Positions 21,419 to 29,144 of a stretch of 35,867 nucleotides of DNA are shown here, one piece after another; positions within the stretch are counted from its first letter, which is position 1; every line of letters starts with the position of its first letter. The stretch comes from an uncultured Pseudomonadota bacterium (GTDB taxonomy: Bacteria; Myxococcota_A; UBA796; SXON01). Made by a program: the position numbers and the translations under genes. Where the stretch lies: positions 1 to 35,867 of the forward strand of contig CAISIK010000015.1 of assembly GCA_903885375.1 (NCBI GenBank), given 5' to 3'. The notes beneath the pieces were generated by a model. It was not told the origin of the DNA and ran no database searches. It saw only the letters and a list, made by a program, of their open reading frames with translations.

Positions 21419-22888
21419 GTGCGGTGGCTGGTCGCTGCAGAACTCGTTGCCGTCGCCACGCTGGTCGGCTCGTTGGTTTGGCCTTCCGGGCAGGACAGCT
21501 CGGGCATGGCGGCGATCGACCCTGCGGCGCTCACCCTCGGCCCTTCCGAGGAAACGTGGACGGGCATCTTCATCGGCGGCGTGCACGTGGGCTACGGCGT
21601 GTCGCGGCAGAGCGCCACCACCGACGGCGGCACGCTCTTCGAGGAGCGGTCGAGCTTCGCCCTGGGGGCGATGGGCCAGAGCCAGCAGGTCACCACCGCG
21701 AGCGTGGCGGTGGCGGATTCGCTGGGCAACCTGAAGTCCTTCGACCTCGTGGTCGACACGGTGCAGCGCCTCGTGGTGCGGGCCGAGATGCGCGGAAAGG
21801 TGCTCCACGCGGAGGTCGAGATGGGGGGCGAGCCGGTGGTCATCGATGAGCCGATGGACACCCCGCCTTCGCTTCTGCAGACCGCCAACGCCCGCCTTCG
21901 CGGCGTGGAGCTCCACCCGGGCGACACCTTCGAGGTGCCGTTCTTCCAGCCGCTCACGATGCAGGCGAGCACGATGGTGATCACCGTCGAGGCGCCCGAG
22001 CTCCTCGCGAACGGCACCGTCGGGCACTGGGTCCGCCTCGATGGCGGCGGGAGCGCCATCCGCCGCCTGGTAGACGAGCGGGGCGACACGGTGCGCGAAG
22101 AGGGCGCCATGGGCATGAGCACCGTGCGCATGACGCGCGAGGCGGCGATGGCGGTCGACGACGTCGAGCCCCCCGACCTCGTGAGTACCTCGAGGGCGCG
22201 CCTCACCGGATTCATCGACCCTGCGCGGCCCATGGGGCCCCTGGCGCTGCGCATCGTGGGGATCGACCCGGCGCGTGTCCCCGACGAGCCGGGCCTGCAG
22301 GTGCGGTCGGGCGAGGTGGTGGTGCTCACCGCCTCGGAGCGCGCCTCCTGGCCGGTGCTGCCGGTCGCCGGGCAAGGGGACCAGGAGGCCACCCTCAGCC
22401 TGCCGGTCTTCGAGGCGGAAGTGCAGGCCAAGGCCGCCGAGGTGGTCGGCGATGCGGCCGATCGGGCCGAAGCCGCGCGGCGGCTGTACGATTTCGTGTA
22501 CGAGGGCGTGCAGAAGGCGCCCACGATCGGCATCCCCAACGGCCTGCAGGTGCTCCGCACCATGCGCGGCGACTGCAACGAGCACACCGCGCTGTACGTC
22601 ACGCTGGCCCGGGCCGCCGGAATCCCGAGCCGCATCGCGGCCGGCGTGGTGTACAGCTCGGCGTTGGGGCCCGGCTTCTACTACCACGCCTGGCCTGAGG
22701 TTCGCCTGGGCGAGGGGGAGGCGTGGGTGTCGATCGATCCCACCCTGGGCGAGTTCCCCGCCCGCGCAACGCACCTGAAGCTGGTGACCGGTGATCTCGA
22801 CCGGCAGATCGAGATCATCGGGGCCATCGGCCGCCTGGCGCTCGAAGTCGTGCCCGCGCCGCCCCCGGCCTCGGGCGCGGCCGGATAA
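21419..22888 (+). CDS. transglutaminase-like cysteine protease-fold protein, membrane-anchored
   Basis: The protein has 489 residues from GTG 21419. An N-terminal hydrophobic anchor or signal (WLVAAELVAVATLVGSLVW) has no lipobox cysteine. A long beta-rich region follows (about 35-340; EETWTGIFIGGVHVGYGVSR is typical of the N-terminal part of bacterial transglutaminase-like proteins). The transglutaminase core has RAEAARRLYDFVYEGVQKAP, then LRTMRGDCNEHTALYVTLAR (Cys386), YYHAWPEVRLG (His423) and WVSIDPTLGEFP (Asp440), a complete triad. It probably acts in the periplasm as a protease, amidase or cross-linker; the substrate is unknown. It starts a same-strand run of five genes ending in mlaF. 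Confidence 0.88.
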   Translation: MRWLVAAELVAVATLVGSLVWPSGQDSSGMAAIDPAALTLGPSEETWTGIFIGGVHVGYGVSRQSATTDGGTLFEERSSFALGAMGQSQQVTTASVAVADSLGNLKSFDLVVDTVQRLVVRAEMRGKVLHAEVEMGGEPVVIDEPMDTPPSLLQTANARLRGVELHPGDTFEVPFFQPLTMQASTMVITVEAPELLANGTVGHWVRLDGGGSAIRRLVDERGDTVREEGAMGMSTVRMTREAAMAVDDVEPPDLVSTSRARLTGFIDPARPMGPLALRIVGIDPARVPDEPGLQVRSGEVVVLTASERASWPVLPVAGQGDQEATLSLPVFEAEVQAKAAEVVGDAADRAEAARRLYDFVYEGVQKAPTIGIPNGLQVLRTMRGDCNEHTALYVTLARAAGIPSRIAAGVVYSSALGPGFYYHAWPEVRLGEGEAWVSIDPTLGEFPARATHLKLVTGDLDRQIEIIGAIGRLALEVVPAPPPASGAAG

Positions 22889-22900
22889 GGGCGGCGCTCG

Positions 22901-23614
22901 ATGATCAGCGCGCGGCAGGTCGAGAAGCGGTACGCGGGGTTCCAGGCCCTCCACCCCCTCGATCTCGATGTTCGGGCGGGCGAGGTCTTCGGCTTTCTCG
23001 GCCTCAACGGCGCGGGAAAGACCACCACGCTGCGCATGCTCGCCGGCGTGCTCCCCGTCACCGCCGGCGAAATCCGCATCAACGGGCTCGATCTGCAGCG
23101 CGAACCTGTCGAGGCCAGGCGCGTCATGGGCTTCATCCCCGACCGACCCTACCTGTACGACAAGCTCACGGCGCGGGAGTTCCTCCAGTTCATCGGCGAG
23201 CTCTACGGGATGGGCGGGCCCGCGCTGCAGCACCGGATCGATCAGGTGCTCACCGAACACGCGCTGCAGGACTGGGGCAATGCCCTCATCGAGTCCTTCA
23301 GCCACGGCATGAAGCAGCGGCTGGTGCTGTGCGGAGCGCTCCTCCATCACCCCCTCCTGCTCATCGTGGATGAGCCAATGGTGGGGCTCGATCCCAGCGG
23401 GGCGCGGCAGATCAAGCAGACCTTCCGAACCTTCGCGGCGCAGGGGCGCACCGTCTTCCTCTCCACCCACACCCTCGCCGTGGCCGCCGAGGTTTGCGAC
23501 CGGATCGCGATCATCCACCAGGGGCGCATCGCCACCATGGGCACGCTCGATGAGGTCTGCGCCGGTCGTCCGCTGGAGGAGGTCTTCCTCCGCATCACGG
23601 GTAGCGAGGCATGA
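22901..23614 (+). CDS. ABC transporter ATP-binding protein (ABC-2/CcmA type), no permease nearby
   Basis: The protein has 237 residues. Motifs: Walker A GLNGAGKTTTLRM, Q-loop region MGFIPDRPYLYDKLTAREFL, signature ESFSHGMKQRLVLCGALL, Walker B LLLIVDEPMVGLDPSGARQI and switch His in VFLSTHTLAVAAEV. The sequence type (CcmA/EcsA-like) normally pairs with an ABC-2 membrane protein encoded next to it. None is present here: upstream is a transglutaminase-like protein and downstream a lipoprotein. The Q-loop glutamine position reads Asp-Arg (PDRPYL), as seen in some of this subfamily. Its stop overlaps the next start (ATGA). Confidence 0.92.
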   Translation: MISARQVEKRYAGFQALHPLDLDVRAGEVFGFLGLNGAGKTTTLRMLAGVLPVTAGEIRINGLDLQREPVEARRVMGFIPDRPYLYDKLTAREFLQFIGELYGMGGPALQHRIDQVLTEHALQDWGNALIESFSHGMKQRLVLCGALLHHPLLLIVDEPMVGLDPSGARQIKQTFRTFAAQGRTVFLSTHTLAVAAEVCDRIAIIHQGRIATMGTLDEVCAGRPLEEVFLRITGSEA

Positions 23615-24105
23615 GCCGTTCGCCCGCCTTGGCGGCCCTCGCCCTGCTCCTCGCGGGCTGCATGCCCGTGGGGTGGCAGCAGGCGAAGCTCCTCGAAGGA
23701 AAGTACGCCATCGGCACGCCCGGTGGGAGCTGGGTGTCCGTGGCGCCGGGCGGCGCCGACCATGCCTGGATCGAGCGCGCCGAGGGCGCCTCCATCTACA
23801 CCGACTCCAACTGCGGGAGCCGCTTCCGCGAGGCCCGCACGGTGGATCTCGCCACGGAGCTCGTGGCCGGCTTGCAGGGTGCCACCCTCGACCTCGAGGT
23901 GGAGCGTGGCATCGGACCGCGCGAGGGGGTCGTGCGCACCCACAGCGGCCGGCTGGATGGCGTGCCGGTGCGCCTCGGCATCGCAGTCGTCAACCATGAC
24001 TGGTGCACCTACGACTTCGTGCTGATCGCCCCCGTCGGCTCGCTCGACACGCTCTGGCCCGCGTTCGAGCGCGTGCTCGACGGGTTCGACCCCGTGCGGC
24101 GTTGA
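23611..24105 (+). CDS. lipoprotein of unknown function in an Mla-like operon
   Basis: The protein has 164 residues. The signal PALAALALLLAGC ends in a lipobox at Cys17. The mature domain is mixed alpha/beta (YAIGTPGGSWVSVAPGGADH, ASIYTDSNCGSRFREARTVD, GVPVRLGIAVVNHDWCTYDF, LWPAFERVLDGFD) with two cysteines. No named family is recognised; the layout resembles small outer-membrane-associated lipoproteins that accompany Mla/ABC systems in myxobacteria. The ATG overlaps the ABC ATPase stop and its own stop overlaps the TTG start of mlaE, so it is coupled on both sides and probably belongs to the lipid-transport operon. Confidence 0.78.
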   Translation: MSRSPALAALALLLAGCMPVGWQQAKLLEGKYAIGTPGGSWVSVAPGGADHAWIERAEGASIYTDSNCGSRFREARTVDLATELVAGLQGATLDLEVERGIGPREGVVRTHSGRLDGVPVRLGIAVVNHDWCTYDFVLIAPVGSLDTLWPAFERVLDGFDPVRR

Positions 24106-24860
24106 ACGGCTTCCGTGGCCTGCTCGCCGACGCCGGCGGCATCGCCATCCTCTCCGGGCGCGCCTTCGTGGCCTTCTGGCGCTCGCCAGTGGAGTGGGCG
24201 CCGGTACTTCACCAGATCGACCACGCCGGCATCCGGAGCTGGTCGATCACGGCGCTGACGGCGGTGTTCACGGGCATGGTGCTGGCGCTGCAGTTCGCCA
24301 CCGGCCTCGAGTCCTACGGTGGGAGCATGTACACCGGCAAGCTCGTGGCGCTCGGCATCGTGCGCGAGCTCGGCCCCACCCTCACGGCTCTCCTCGTGGG
24401 CGGGCGGGTGGGCAGCGGCTTCGCGGCTGAGCTCGGTTCGATGGTGGTGAACGAGCAGGTCGATGCGATCCGGGCCCTCGGCGCCGACCCGGTGAAGAAG
24501 CTGGTGGCCCCGCGGGTCCTCGCTTGCATCATTGCGCTGCCGCTCCTCACCATGCTGGCCGACATCGTGGGGCTCTTCGGTGGACTCCTGATCACGATGC
24601 GGGAGGTGGGAGTCACCCGCAAGTTCTTCTTCAGCCAGGTCACCGAAACCCTGGGTTTTGTCGACCTCGCCCATGGCCTCGGCAAGAGCTTGTTCTTCGG
24701 CTACTTCATCGGCGTGATCGGGTGTTTCGTGGGCCTGCGCACCACCGGCGGCACCGAGGGGGTGGGCCAGTCCACCACCCGTGCGGTGGTCAACATCTCC
24801 ATCACCGTGCTCGTGTCGAACTACTTGCTCTCCACCATCTTCGTGGCCCTCTATGGTTGA
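24102..24860 (+). CDS. mlaE: MlaE family lipid ABC transporter permease
   Basis: The protein has 252 residues from TTG 24102 (TTGA overlap with the lipoprotein gene); this gives (M)NGFRGLLADAGGIAIL, a sensible MlaE N-terminus. Family motifs: FTGMVLALQFATGLESYGG, KLVALGIVRELGPTLTALLV, GRVGSGFAAELGSMVVNEQV, DAIRALGADPVKKLVAPRVL, SLFFGYFIGVIGCFVGLRTT and GVGQSTTRAVVNISITVLVS. MlaE forms the inner-membrane part of the MlaFEDB complex, which moves phospholipids between inner and outer membranes. The next gene encodes MlaF; no mlaD is found in the window. Confidence 0.95.
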   Translation: MNGFRGLLADAGGIAILSGRAFVAFWRSPVEWAPVLHQIDHAGIRSWSITALTAVFTGMVLALQFATGLESYGGSMYTGKLVALGIVRELGPTLTALLVGGRVGSGFAAELGSMVVNEQVDAIRALGADPVKKLVAPRVLACIIALPLLTMLADIVGLFGGLLITMREVGVTRKFFFSQVTETLGFVDLAHGLGKSLFFGYFIGVIGCFVGLRTTGGTEGVGQSTTRAVVNISITVLVSNYLLSTIFVALYG

Positions 24861-25650
24861 GCCCGGCCTCGACGTCACCGACAGCGGCGTGCCCGTTCCG
24901 CTGATCTCCTTCCGGGGCGTGAAGAAGGCGTTCGGGCCGAAGATCATCTTTGACGATGCCACCCTCGACGTGTACCCCGGCGAAACGCTGACCATCCTCG
25001 GCGGCTCCGGCACCGGCAAGAGCGTGCTCATCAAGATGCTGATCGGCCTGCTCAAGACGGACGGCGGTAGCATCCAGGCGTTCGGACAGGAGGTCACGAC
25101 CCTCTCCGAGGCTGGCCTGATCGAGATCCGGAAGCGCATCGCGATGCTCTTCCAGTCGGGGGCGTTGTTTGACTCCTTGAGCGTGGCGGACAACATCAAG
25201 TACCCGCTCCGGGAGCACGGTTGGGGGCTCGAGTCGGCCATGAACGACCGGGTGGCGGAGGTGCTCGACATGGTGGGCATGACGGGCAGCGAGAAGTTGA
25301 AGCCGGCGGAGCTCTCCGGCGGCATGCGCAAGCGGGTGGGGCTCGCCCGCGCCATCGCCATGAAGCCGGAGGTGATCCTCTACGACGAGCCCACCACCGG
25401 GCTCGATCCGGTGAACGTCCGCCGCATCAACGGCTTGATCCTTTCCCTGCAGGCCCGGCTGGGCGTCACCAGCATCGTGGTGACCCACGACATGGACAGC
25501 TGTTTCACCGTGAGCGATCGCATCGCGATGCTCTACGAGCGGCGGATGGCCTTCGTGGGTAGCGCCGAGGCCACGCAGGACTGCGAGATCCCGTACGTGC
25601 GGGAGTTCACGCGGGGCGGAAAGGGCACGCTGGATACCGACGTCACCTGA
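24853..25650 (+). CDS. mlaF: MlaF family lipid ABC transporter ATPase
   Basis: The protein has 265 residues; its ATG lies inside the last codons of mlaE. Motifs: Walker A GGSGTGKSVLIKMLIGLL, Q-loop IAMLFQSGALFDSLSVADNI, signature LSGGMRKRVGLARAIAM, Walker B VILYDEPTTGLDPVNVRRIN and switch His in SIVVTHDMDSCFTVSDRIAM. LFQ(S/G)GALFDS is a hallmark of MlaF/Ttg2A. It powers the MlaE permease. An unusually long N-terminal extension (about 15 residues) precedes the first strand. After its stop a GGGGCG/CGCCCC hairpin (25652-25668) may mark the end of the operon. Confidence 0.95.
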   Translation: MVEPGLDVTDSGVPVPLISFRGVKKAFGPKIIFDDATLDVYPGETLTILGGSGTGKSVLIKMLIGLLKTDGGSIQAFGQEVTTLSEAGLIEIRKRIAMLFQSGALFDSLSVADNIKYPLREHGWGLESAMNDRVAEVLDMVGMTGSEKLKPAELSGGMRKRVGLARAIAMKPEVILYDEPTTGLDPVNVRRINGLILSLQARLGVTSIVVTHDMDSCFTVSDRIAMLYERRMAFVGSAEATQDCEIPYVREFTRGGKGTLDTDVT

Positions 25651-25651
25651 G

Positions 25652-25668
25652 GGGGCGGCTGGCGCCCC
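25652..25668 (+). other. small GC-rich hairpin after mlaF
   Basis: GGGGCG (25652-25657) pairs with CGCCCC (25663-25668) around a 5-base loop, starting 1 base after the mlaF stop. No T-tract follows, so it is at best an attenuating or RNA-end-protecting hairpin, not a proven terminator. Confidence 0.3.
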
Positions 25669-25694
25669 ACAGCGGCGTGGCTATGGTGCAGCCG

Positions 25695-26054
25695 ATGTCC
25701 ACCGACCCGAAGCCGCCGGCCGTCCCCGCCCGACTCTCCGCGAAGGCCGCGCAGCTGGCCGCGGAAGCTGCCGCCAGTCGTGCCTCGGCGGCGCTCGAAG
25801 ATGCGGCCCACGGCGTGCTCGACGACATGGAGCGGCTGCTGTTCGGGGCGGTGGGCGGGGCGGAGGCGGCCATCCGGGCCGAGGAGGCTTCGGGCAGCGC
25901 GCTCGACCGGGCGCGGGCGGCCCATGGCCTGGAGGCCGGGCCCCCGCCGCCCCCGCGAGAGGACCCGGTGGCACGTGCCCGGCAGCAGCTCGCGGAGCTC
26001 AAGGCGGCGCGGGCCGCGGGGGCGGCAGAGCCGGAGCGAAAGAAGACCCTGTAG
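25695..26054 (+). CDS. small alanine-rich helical protein of unknown function
   Basis: This open frame encodes 119 residues from ATG 25695; ATG 25683 and GTG 25677 are alternatives. Long Ala-rich helices (LSAKAAQLAAEAAASRASAA, LDRARAAHGLEA, ARQQLAELKAARAAG) are separated by a Pro stretch and end in a basic tail (ERKKTL). It has no signal peptide, membrane segment or known motif. It sits where mlaD would be expected after mlaF but has no MCE domain. High Ala content could reflect either a real helical protein or GC-driven coding noise; the position between two same-strand boundaries and normal codon use favour a real gene. Confidence 0.55.
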   Translation: MSTDPKPPAVPARLSAKAAQLAAEAAASRASAALEDAAHGVLDDMERLLFGAVGGAEAAIRAEEASGSALDRARAAHGLEAGPPPPPREDPVARARQQLAELKAARAAGAAEPERKKTL

Positions 26055-26060
26055 GCCGCC

Positions 26061-26456
26061 CTAGGCGGGAGAGGCGTGGAACTCTGCCCACAAGCGCTGC
26101 AGACGCGAGGTGAGCGAGACGGGGTCGAAGGGCTTGGCGATCACGGCCAGCACCCCGGCAGGCGGGTTGGCCTGCCCGTAGAGTTGGACCCGCGCGGTCA
26201 TGAAGACCACGGGCAGGGTGGACGTGGCGGGATTGGCGCGGATGGCCTGCAGCGTTTCGGGGCCATCCATCCCGGGCATCATCACGTCGAGCAGGACCAT
26301 GTCGATGGCCGCGCGCTCAAGCACGCCGAGCGCCGTGCGGCCCTCGCTGGCCACATGCACCTCAAGGCCGCCGAGGCTCCGAAGCGCGAGGGAGACGACC
26401 GCGAGGATGTCGGGGTCGTCATCGACGCAGAGCACGGTCGTCAGCGGGCGAATCAT
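26061..26456 (-). CDS. single-domain response regulator (receiver only)
   Basis: The protein has 131 residues, only a CheY-like receiver with no DNA-binding or enzymatic output. Landmarks: TVLCVDDDPDIL with acidic Asp12-14, the phospho-acceptor Asp57 in MVLLDVMMPGMDGPETLQAI, Thr in VVFMTARVQ, and the conserved Lys in VIAKPFDPVSLTSRL (about 110). Its ATG overlaps the stop of the PAS histidine kinase (ATGA), so the two form a cognate pair. The receiver probably acts through protein contact or as a phosphorelay intermediate. No output gene is in the operon. Confidence 0.93.
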   Translation of the reverse strand: MIRPLTTVLCVDDDPDILAVVSLALRSLGGLEVHVASEGRTALGVLERAAIDMVLLDVMMPGMDGPETLQAIRANPATSTLPVVFMTARVQLYGQANPPAGVLAVIAKPFDPVSLTSRLQRLWAEFHASPA

Positions 26457-28189
26457 GTGGGGTACGCCGGGAGGGTGAGCCAGAAAACCGACCCGCGAAC
26501 CGGGTGGGATTCGAATCCTACCTCACCGCTGAGCGCTAGGGCGAGCGCCTTGCAGATGGAGAGGCCCAAGCCCGCGCCGCCGCGGGCCCCCGAGGGGTCG
26601 GCCTGGGCGAAGCGCGTGAAGAGACGCGGTCGAAATGCCGGCGGAACGCCCGGTCCTTCATCGCGCACGGCCATGCGGACCTCGTTTCCGACGCGGGTGG
26701 TGGTGACCTCCACCCGATTGCCCGCCTCGGATTGTTGCACCGCGTTCGCGAGGAAGTTGCCGAGGACTTGCGCAACGCGGTCGGGGTCGGTGAGCACGAG
26801 GTCGTCCGACTCCTTCCCGGCGAGCACGGCGACTCCCTTGATCCGGGCCGCCGGCGCGATCGCCTCGACGGCGTGGCGAACCAGATCGTGCACCCGATGC
26901 ACGCTGGGCTTGAGGGAAATCCCGCCGCCTGTGATCCGCTCGAGGTCCAGGACGTCGTTCACCAATCGGGTGAGGCGCGTGGCGCTGCGCGTGCAGATCT
27001 TGACCAGCCCGTCGGTCTGGGCTGGGTTTCCCTCGCCGAGTCCGGCCTGGAGAAGGGCCAGCGCACCGGCCAACGACGTGAGCGGGGTGCGCATCTCGTG
27101 GCTGAGCGTGGAGATGAACTCGTCCTTGCGCTGCTCCATCTCCTCCGTGGCGCTCTTCACGCTCGTGAAGTCCATCGTGGAGGCCACGACGCGGCCGTCG
27201 GGGAGGGGAACGGCGGAGTTGAGGTACCAGCGCATCCCGCCGCGCCGGTTCCGGATGCCGAGCACCACGCCGGTCACGGGCCGCCCCGAGCGGCGCGCGG
27301 CCTGGAAGGGGAGTTCGCTCACGGGGCGCAGCTGCTCATCGACCGCCGGGGGCGCGTTCGGCTCGACGGGGCCGTCCCGCACATCGGCCTGCCGCACGCC
27401 CAGCACCTCCTCGGCGGCCGCGTTCAGTTGTTCGACACGGCCCTGTACGTCGAACAACACTACGCCCTCGTGAAGGGCATCCACGAGCGCCTGCCAGGTT
27501 CGGAGGTGGTCCTCGCTGGCGGCCCGGGCCTCGTGGAACTCCGTCAGATCGGCGATCGACACCACGGCGCCCGCCGAGACCGGCGCCGCGCTGATGAGCA
27601 GCCATCGCAACTGGCCGTCGCGCCGGCGGAACTGGAGCAGCTCGCCGTTGGTCCACTCGCGGCCCCACACCGCCCGATAGGCCGGCCACTCCTCCCGGCT
27701 GAGCGCCGTGCCGTCGGGTCGGTAGGCCCGCGGCGGGCCATCGCCAGCTCGGCCGATCTCGCCACGGTCGACCCCCAGCATGCGCACGGCGGACTCGTTG
27801 CATTCCACCAGCTGCATTTCGCGGTCGTAGAGCAGCACGCCGTCGGTGAGGGTCATCAGCACGCTGCGGAGGAGCGCCTCCTGCTTCGCCGCCTCGTCGC
27901 GGGCGGCGGCGAGCTCCTGCACGTCGGCGCTCGCGGCGAGCACATCGTCGCACCAGGCGATGGCGTCGTTGAGCTCGCCGGGATCGAGCGCGCCGTGGTG
28001 CTGGACGGAGAGGGTGGCGCCGGAGCGGCCGATGTCGCGCTCCAACCAGTGGTAGCTGGCGTCGGCCTCGCGGATGCGGTGGTCGAGCAGGACGTCGTCT
28101 CCCCGACGCACCACCACCGCCGACACGGAGGCCTGGGCGGCCAGTCGCCGCACGGCCCGCTCGAGCCGCCGCGCGCCTTCCGCGTTCAC
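26453..28189 (-). CDS. PAS-domain sensor histidine kinase (cytoplasmic)
   Basis: The protein has 578 residues from GTG 28189, which overlaps the reductase stop (GTGA); reading further upstream would run through the reductase gene. Domains: an N-terminal region (about 1-100), PAS 1 (about 105-215, LMTLTDGVLLYDREMQLVEC), PAS 2 (about 225-345, LVDALHEGVVLFDVQGRVEQ), then HisKA with FISTLSHEMRTPLTSLAGAL (His364). The ATPase has N-box VLGNFLANAVQQSE, G1 VRDEGPGVPP, F-box LFTRFAQAD and G2 GAGLGLSICKAL. No membrane helices are seen, so it should sense a cytoplasmic signal through its PAS domains. It phosphorylates, most likely, the overlapping receiver gene product. Confidence 0.93.
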   Translation of the reverse strand: MNAEGARRLERAVRRLAAQASVSAVVVRRGDDVLLDHRIREADASYHWLERDIGRSGATLSVQHHGALDPGELNDAIAWCDDVLAASADVQELAAARDEAAKQEALLRSVLMTLTDGVLLYDREMQLVECNESAVRMLGVDRGEIGRAGDGPPRAYRPDGTALSREEWPAYRAVWGREWTNGELLQFRRRDGQLRWLLISAAPVSAGAVVSIADLTEFHEARAASEDHLRTWQALVDALHEGVVLFDVQGRVEQLNAAAEEVLGVRQADVRDGPVEPNAPPAVDEQLRPVSELPFQAARRSGRPVTGVVLGIRNRRGGMRWYLNSAVPLPDGRVVASTMDFTSVKSATEEMEQRKDEFISTLSHEMRTPLTSLAGALALLQAGLGEGNPAQTDGLVKICTRSATRLTRLVNDVLDLERITGGGISLKPSVHRVHDLVRHAVEAIAPAARIKGVAVLAGKESDDLVLTDPDRVAQVLGNFLANAVQQSEAGNRVEVTTTRVGNEVRMAVRDEGPGVPPAFRPRLFTRFAQADPSGARGGAGLGLSICKALALALSGEVGFESHPVRGSVFWLTLPAYPT

Positions 28190-29064
28190 CGGCGGCCTCG
28201 CGGAGCGTCGAACGCGCGGTCGAGCGTGGCGGTGATCTCGGCGGGAAGCGCGAGATCCCGCGCCGCCAGACTGGCGCGGAGGGTCTCGATCCGGCTGGCG
28301 CCCGGGATGGCGACGAGGTTGGGGGAGAGCGTGAGGAGCCAGGCGAGGGCCACGGTGCCGGGGCCGACCCCGAGCTGGGCACCCGCCCGGACCAGCGCGG
28401 GGTGCGCGAGCACCGCCTCCCGGTCGTGGCGCCCGCCCACCGGCGAGTAGGCGATGAACGTGACGCCGGCCTGCTCGCACGCGCGAAGCACCCCATCCTC
28501 CAGCGCGGTCAGGTCGAGGGGGTGGAGCTGGTTCTGCACCGACACCACCGGGCCGAGCGCGAGGGCCTCCGCCAGCTCCTCGGCAGAAACGTTGGAGAGC
28601 CCCACGTGCGCGATCTTGCCCTCGCGCTGCAGCTGGAACAGCGTACCGACCGAGTCGGCGAAGGGAACCTCCGGGTCGGGGGCGTGGAGCTGGTAGAGCG
28701 CGATCTGCTCCACTTCGAGCGCGACCAGGCTCCGCTCGCAAGCGGCCCGCAGCGCTTCGGGCCGGCCGGCCTCGACCCAGGCTCCGCCGGGGCGCCGGAG
28801 CCCACCCTTGGTGGCCACCAGCACCTCGCCGCGCCCGGGATGACCCCGGAGGGCCTCGGCGAACAGCCGCTCGTTGTGACCGAGGTCGTGGTCATCCCGA
28901 CAGTACACGTCGGCGGTGTCGATGAAGTCGACCCCCAGCGCGAGCCCCTCGCGCACGAGCGCCACCGCCTCCTTCGGGCCCGGGCGGGGCGGGAGGGAAA
29001 GGGGCATGCCGCCCCAGCCGATGCGGGAAACCTCACGACCGCTCGACTCCAGCACACGACGCAT
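28186..29064 (-). CDS. aldo/keto reductase
   Basis: The protein has 292 residues, a TIM-barrel NADPH-dependent oxidoreductase that reduces aldehydes or ketones. Catalytic tetrad: Asp and Tyr in VDFIDTADVYCRDD, Lys in LVATKGGL and His in LYQLHAPDP. Other family motifs: GKIAHVGLSNVSAEELAEAL, VVSVQNQLHPLDLTALEDGV, FIAYSPVGGRHD and NLVAIPGASRIETLRASLAA (cofactor site). It is the first gene of a minus-strand operon with a histidine kinase and a receiver (GTGA then ATGA overlaps), an unusual partner for a two-component system. The promoter region is shared with the divergent radical SAM gene. Confidence 0.93.
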   Translation of the reverse strand: MRRVLESSGREVSRIGWGGMPLSLPPRPGPKEAVALVREGLALGVDFIDTADVYCRDDHDLGHNERLFAEALRGHPGRGEVLVATKGGLRRPGGAWVEAGRPEALRAACERSLVALEVEQIALYQLHAPDPEVPFADSVGTLFQLQREGKIAHVGLSNVSAEELAEALALGPVVSVQNQLHPLDLTALEDGVLRACEQAGVTFIAYSPVGGRHDREAVLAHPALVRAGAQLGVGPGTVALAWLLTLSPNLVAIPGASRIETLRASLAARDLALPAEITATLDRAFDAPRGRR

Positions 29065-29126
29065 TTGCTCCTTCTATTCGGATGGCGACGTGGTTGCCGT
29101 CGATTCGAGTGGCCGGTTGTGGATGG

Positions 29127-29140
29127 TGAACATATGTTCA
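29127..29140. promoter_or_regulatory. LexA-type palindrome (GAAC-N4-GTTC)
   Basis: TGAACATATGTTCA is a perfect 14-base palindrome. Its core GAACATATGTTC (29128-29139) fits the GAAC-N4-GTTC SOS box of Gram-positive and actinobacterial LexA. It ends only 4 bases before the ATG of the radical SAM gene, where it would block transcription or initiation. It lies 62 bases upstream of the divergent reductase operon and could control that as well. Confidence 0.55.
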
Positions 29141-29144
29141 GTTC

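Noticed and set aside
21395..23518. 707-codon open frame on the minus strand opposite the transglutaminase-like gene
   Set aside because: Composition (His, Arg, Gly rich) and lack of any motif show a GC-driven shadow.
26061..28189. Kinase/receiver pair considered as the PhoR/PhoB system for the pst operon
   Set aside because: The receiver has no DNA-binding domain and the kinase no membrane part, so they do not fit PhoR/PhoB.
28190..28741. N-terminal extension of the histidine kinase into the reductase gene
   Set aside because: Pro/Arg/Gly-rich shadow of the reductase frame; the GTGA overlap gives a natural start at 28189.
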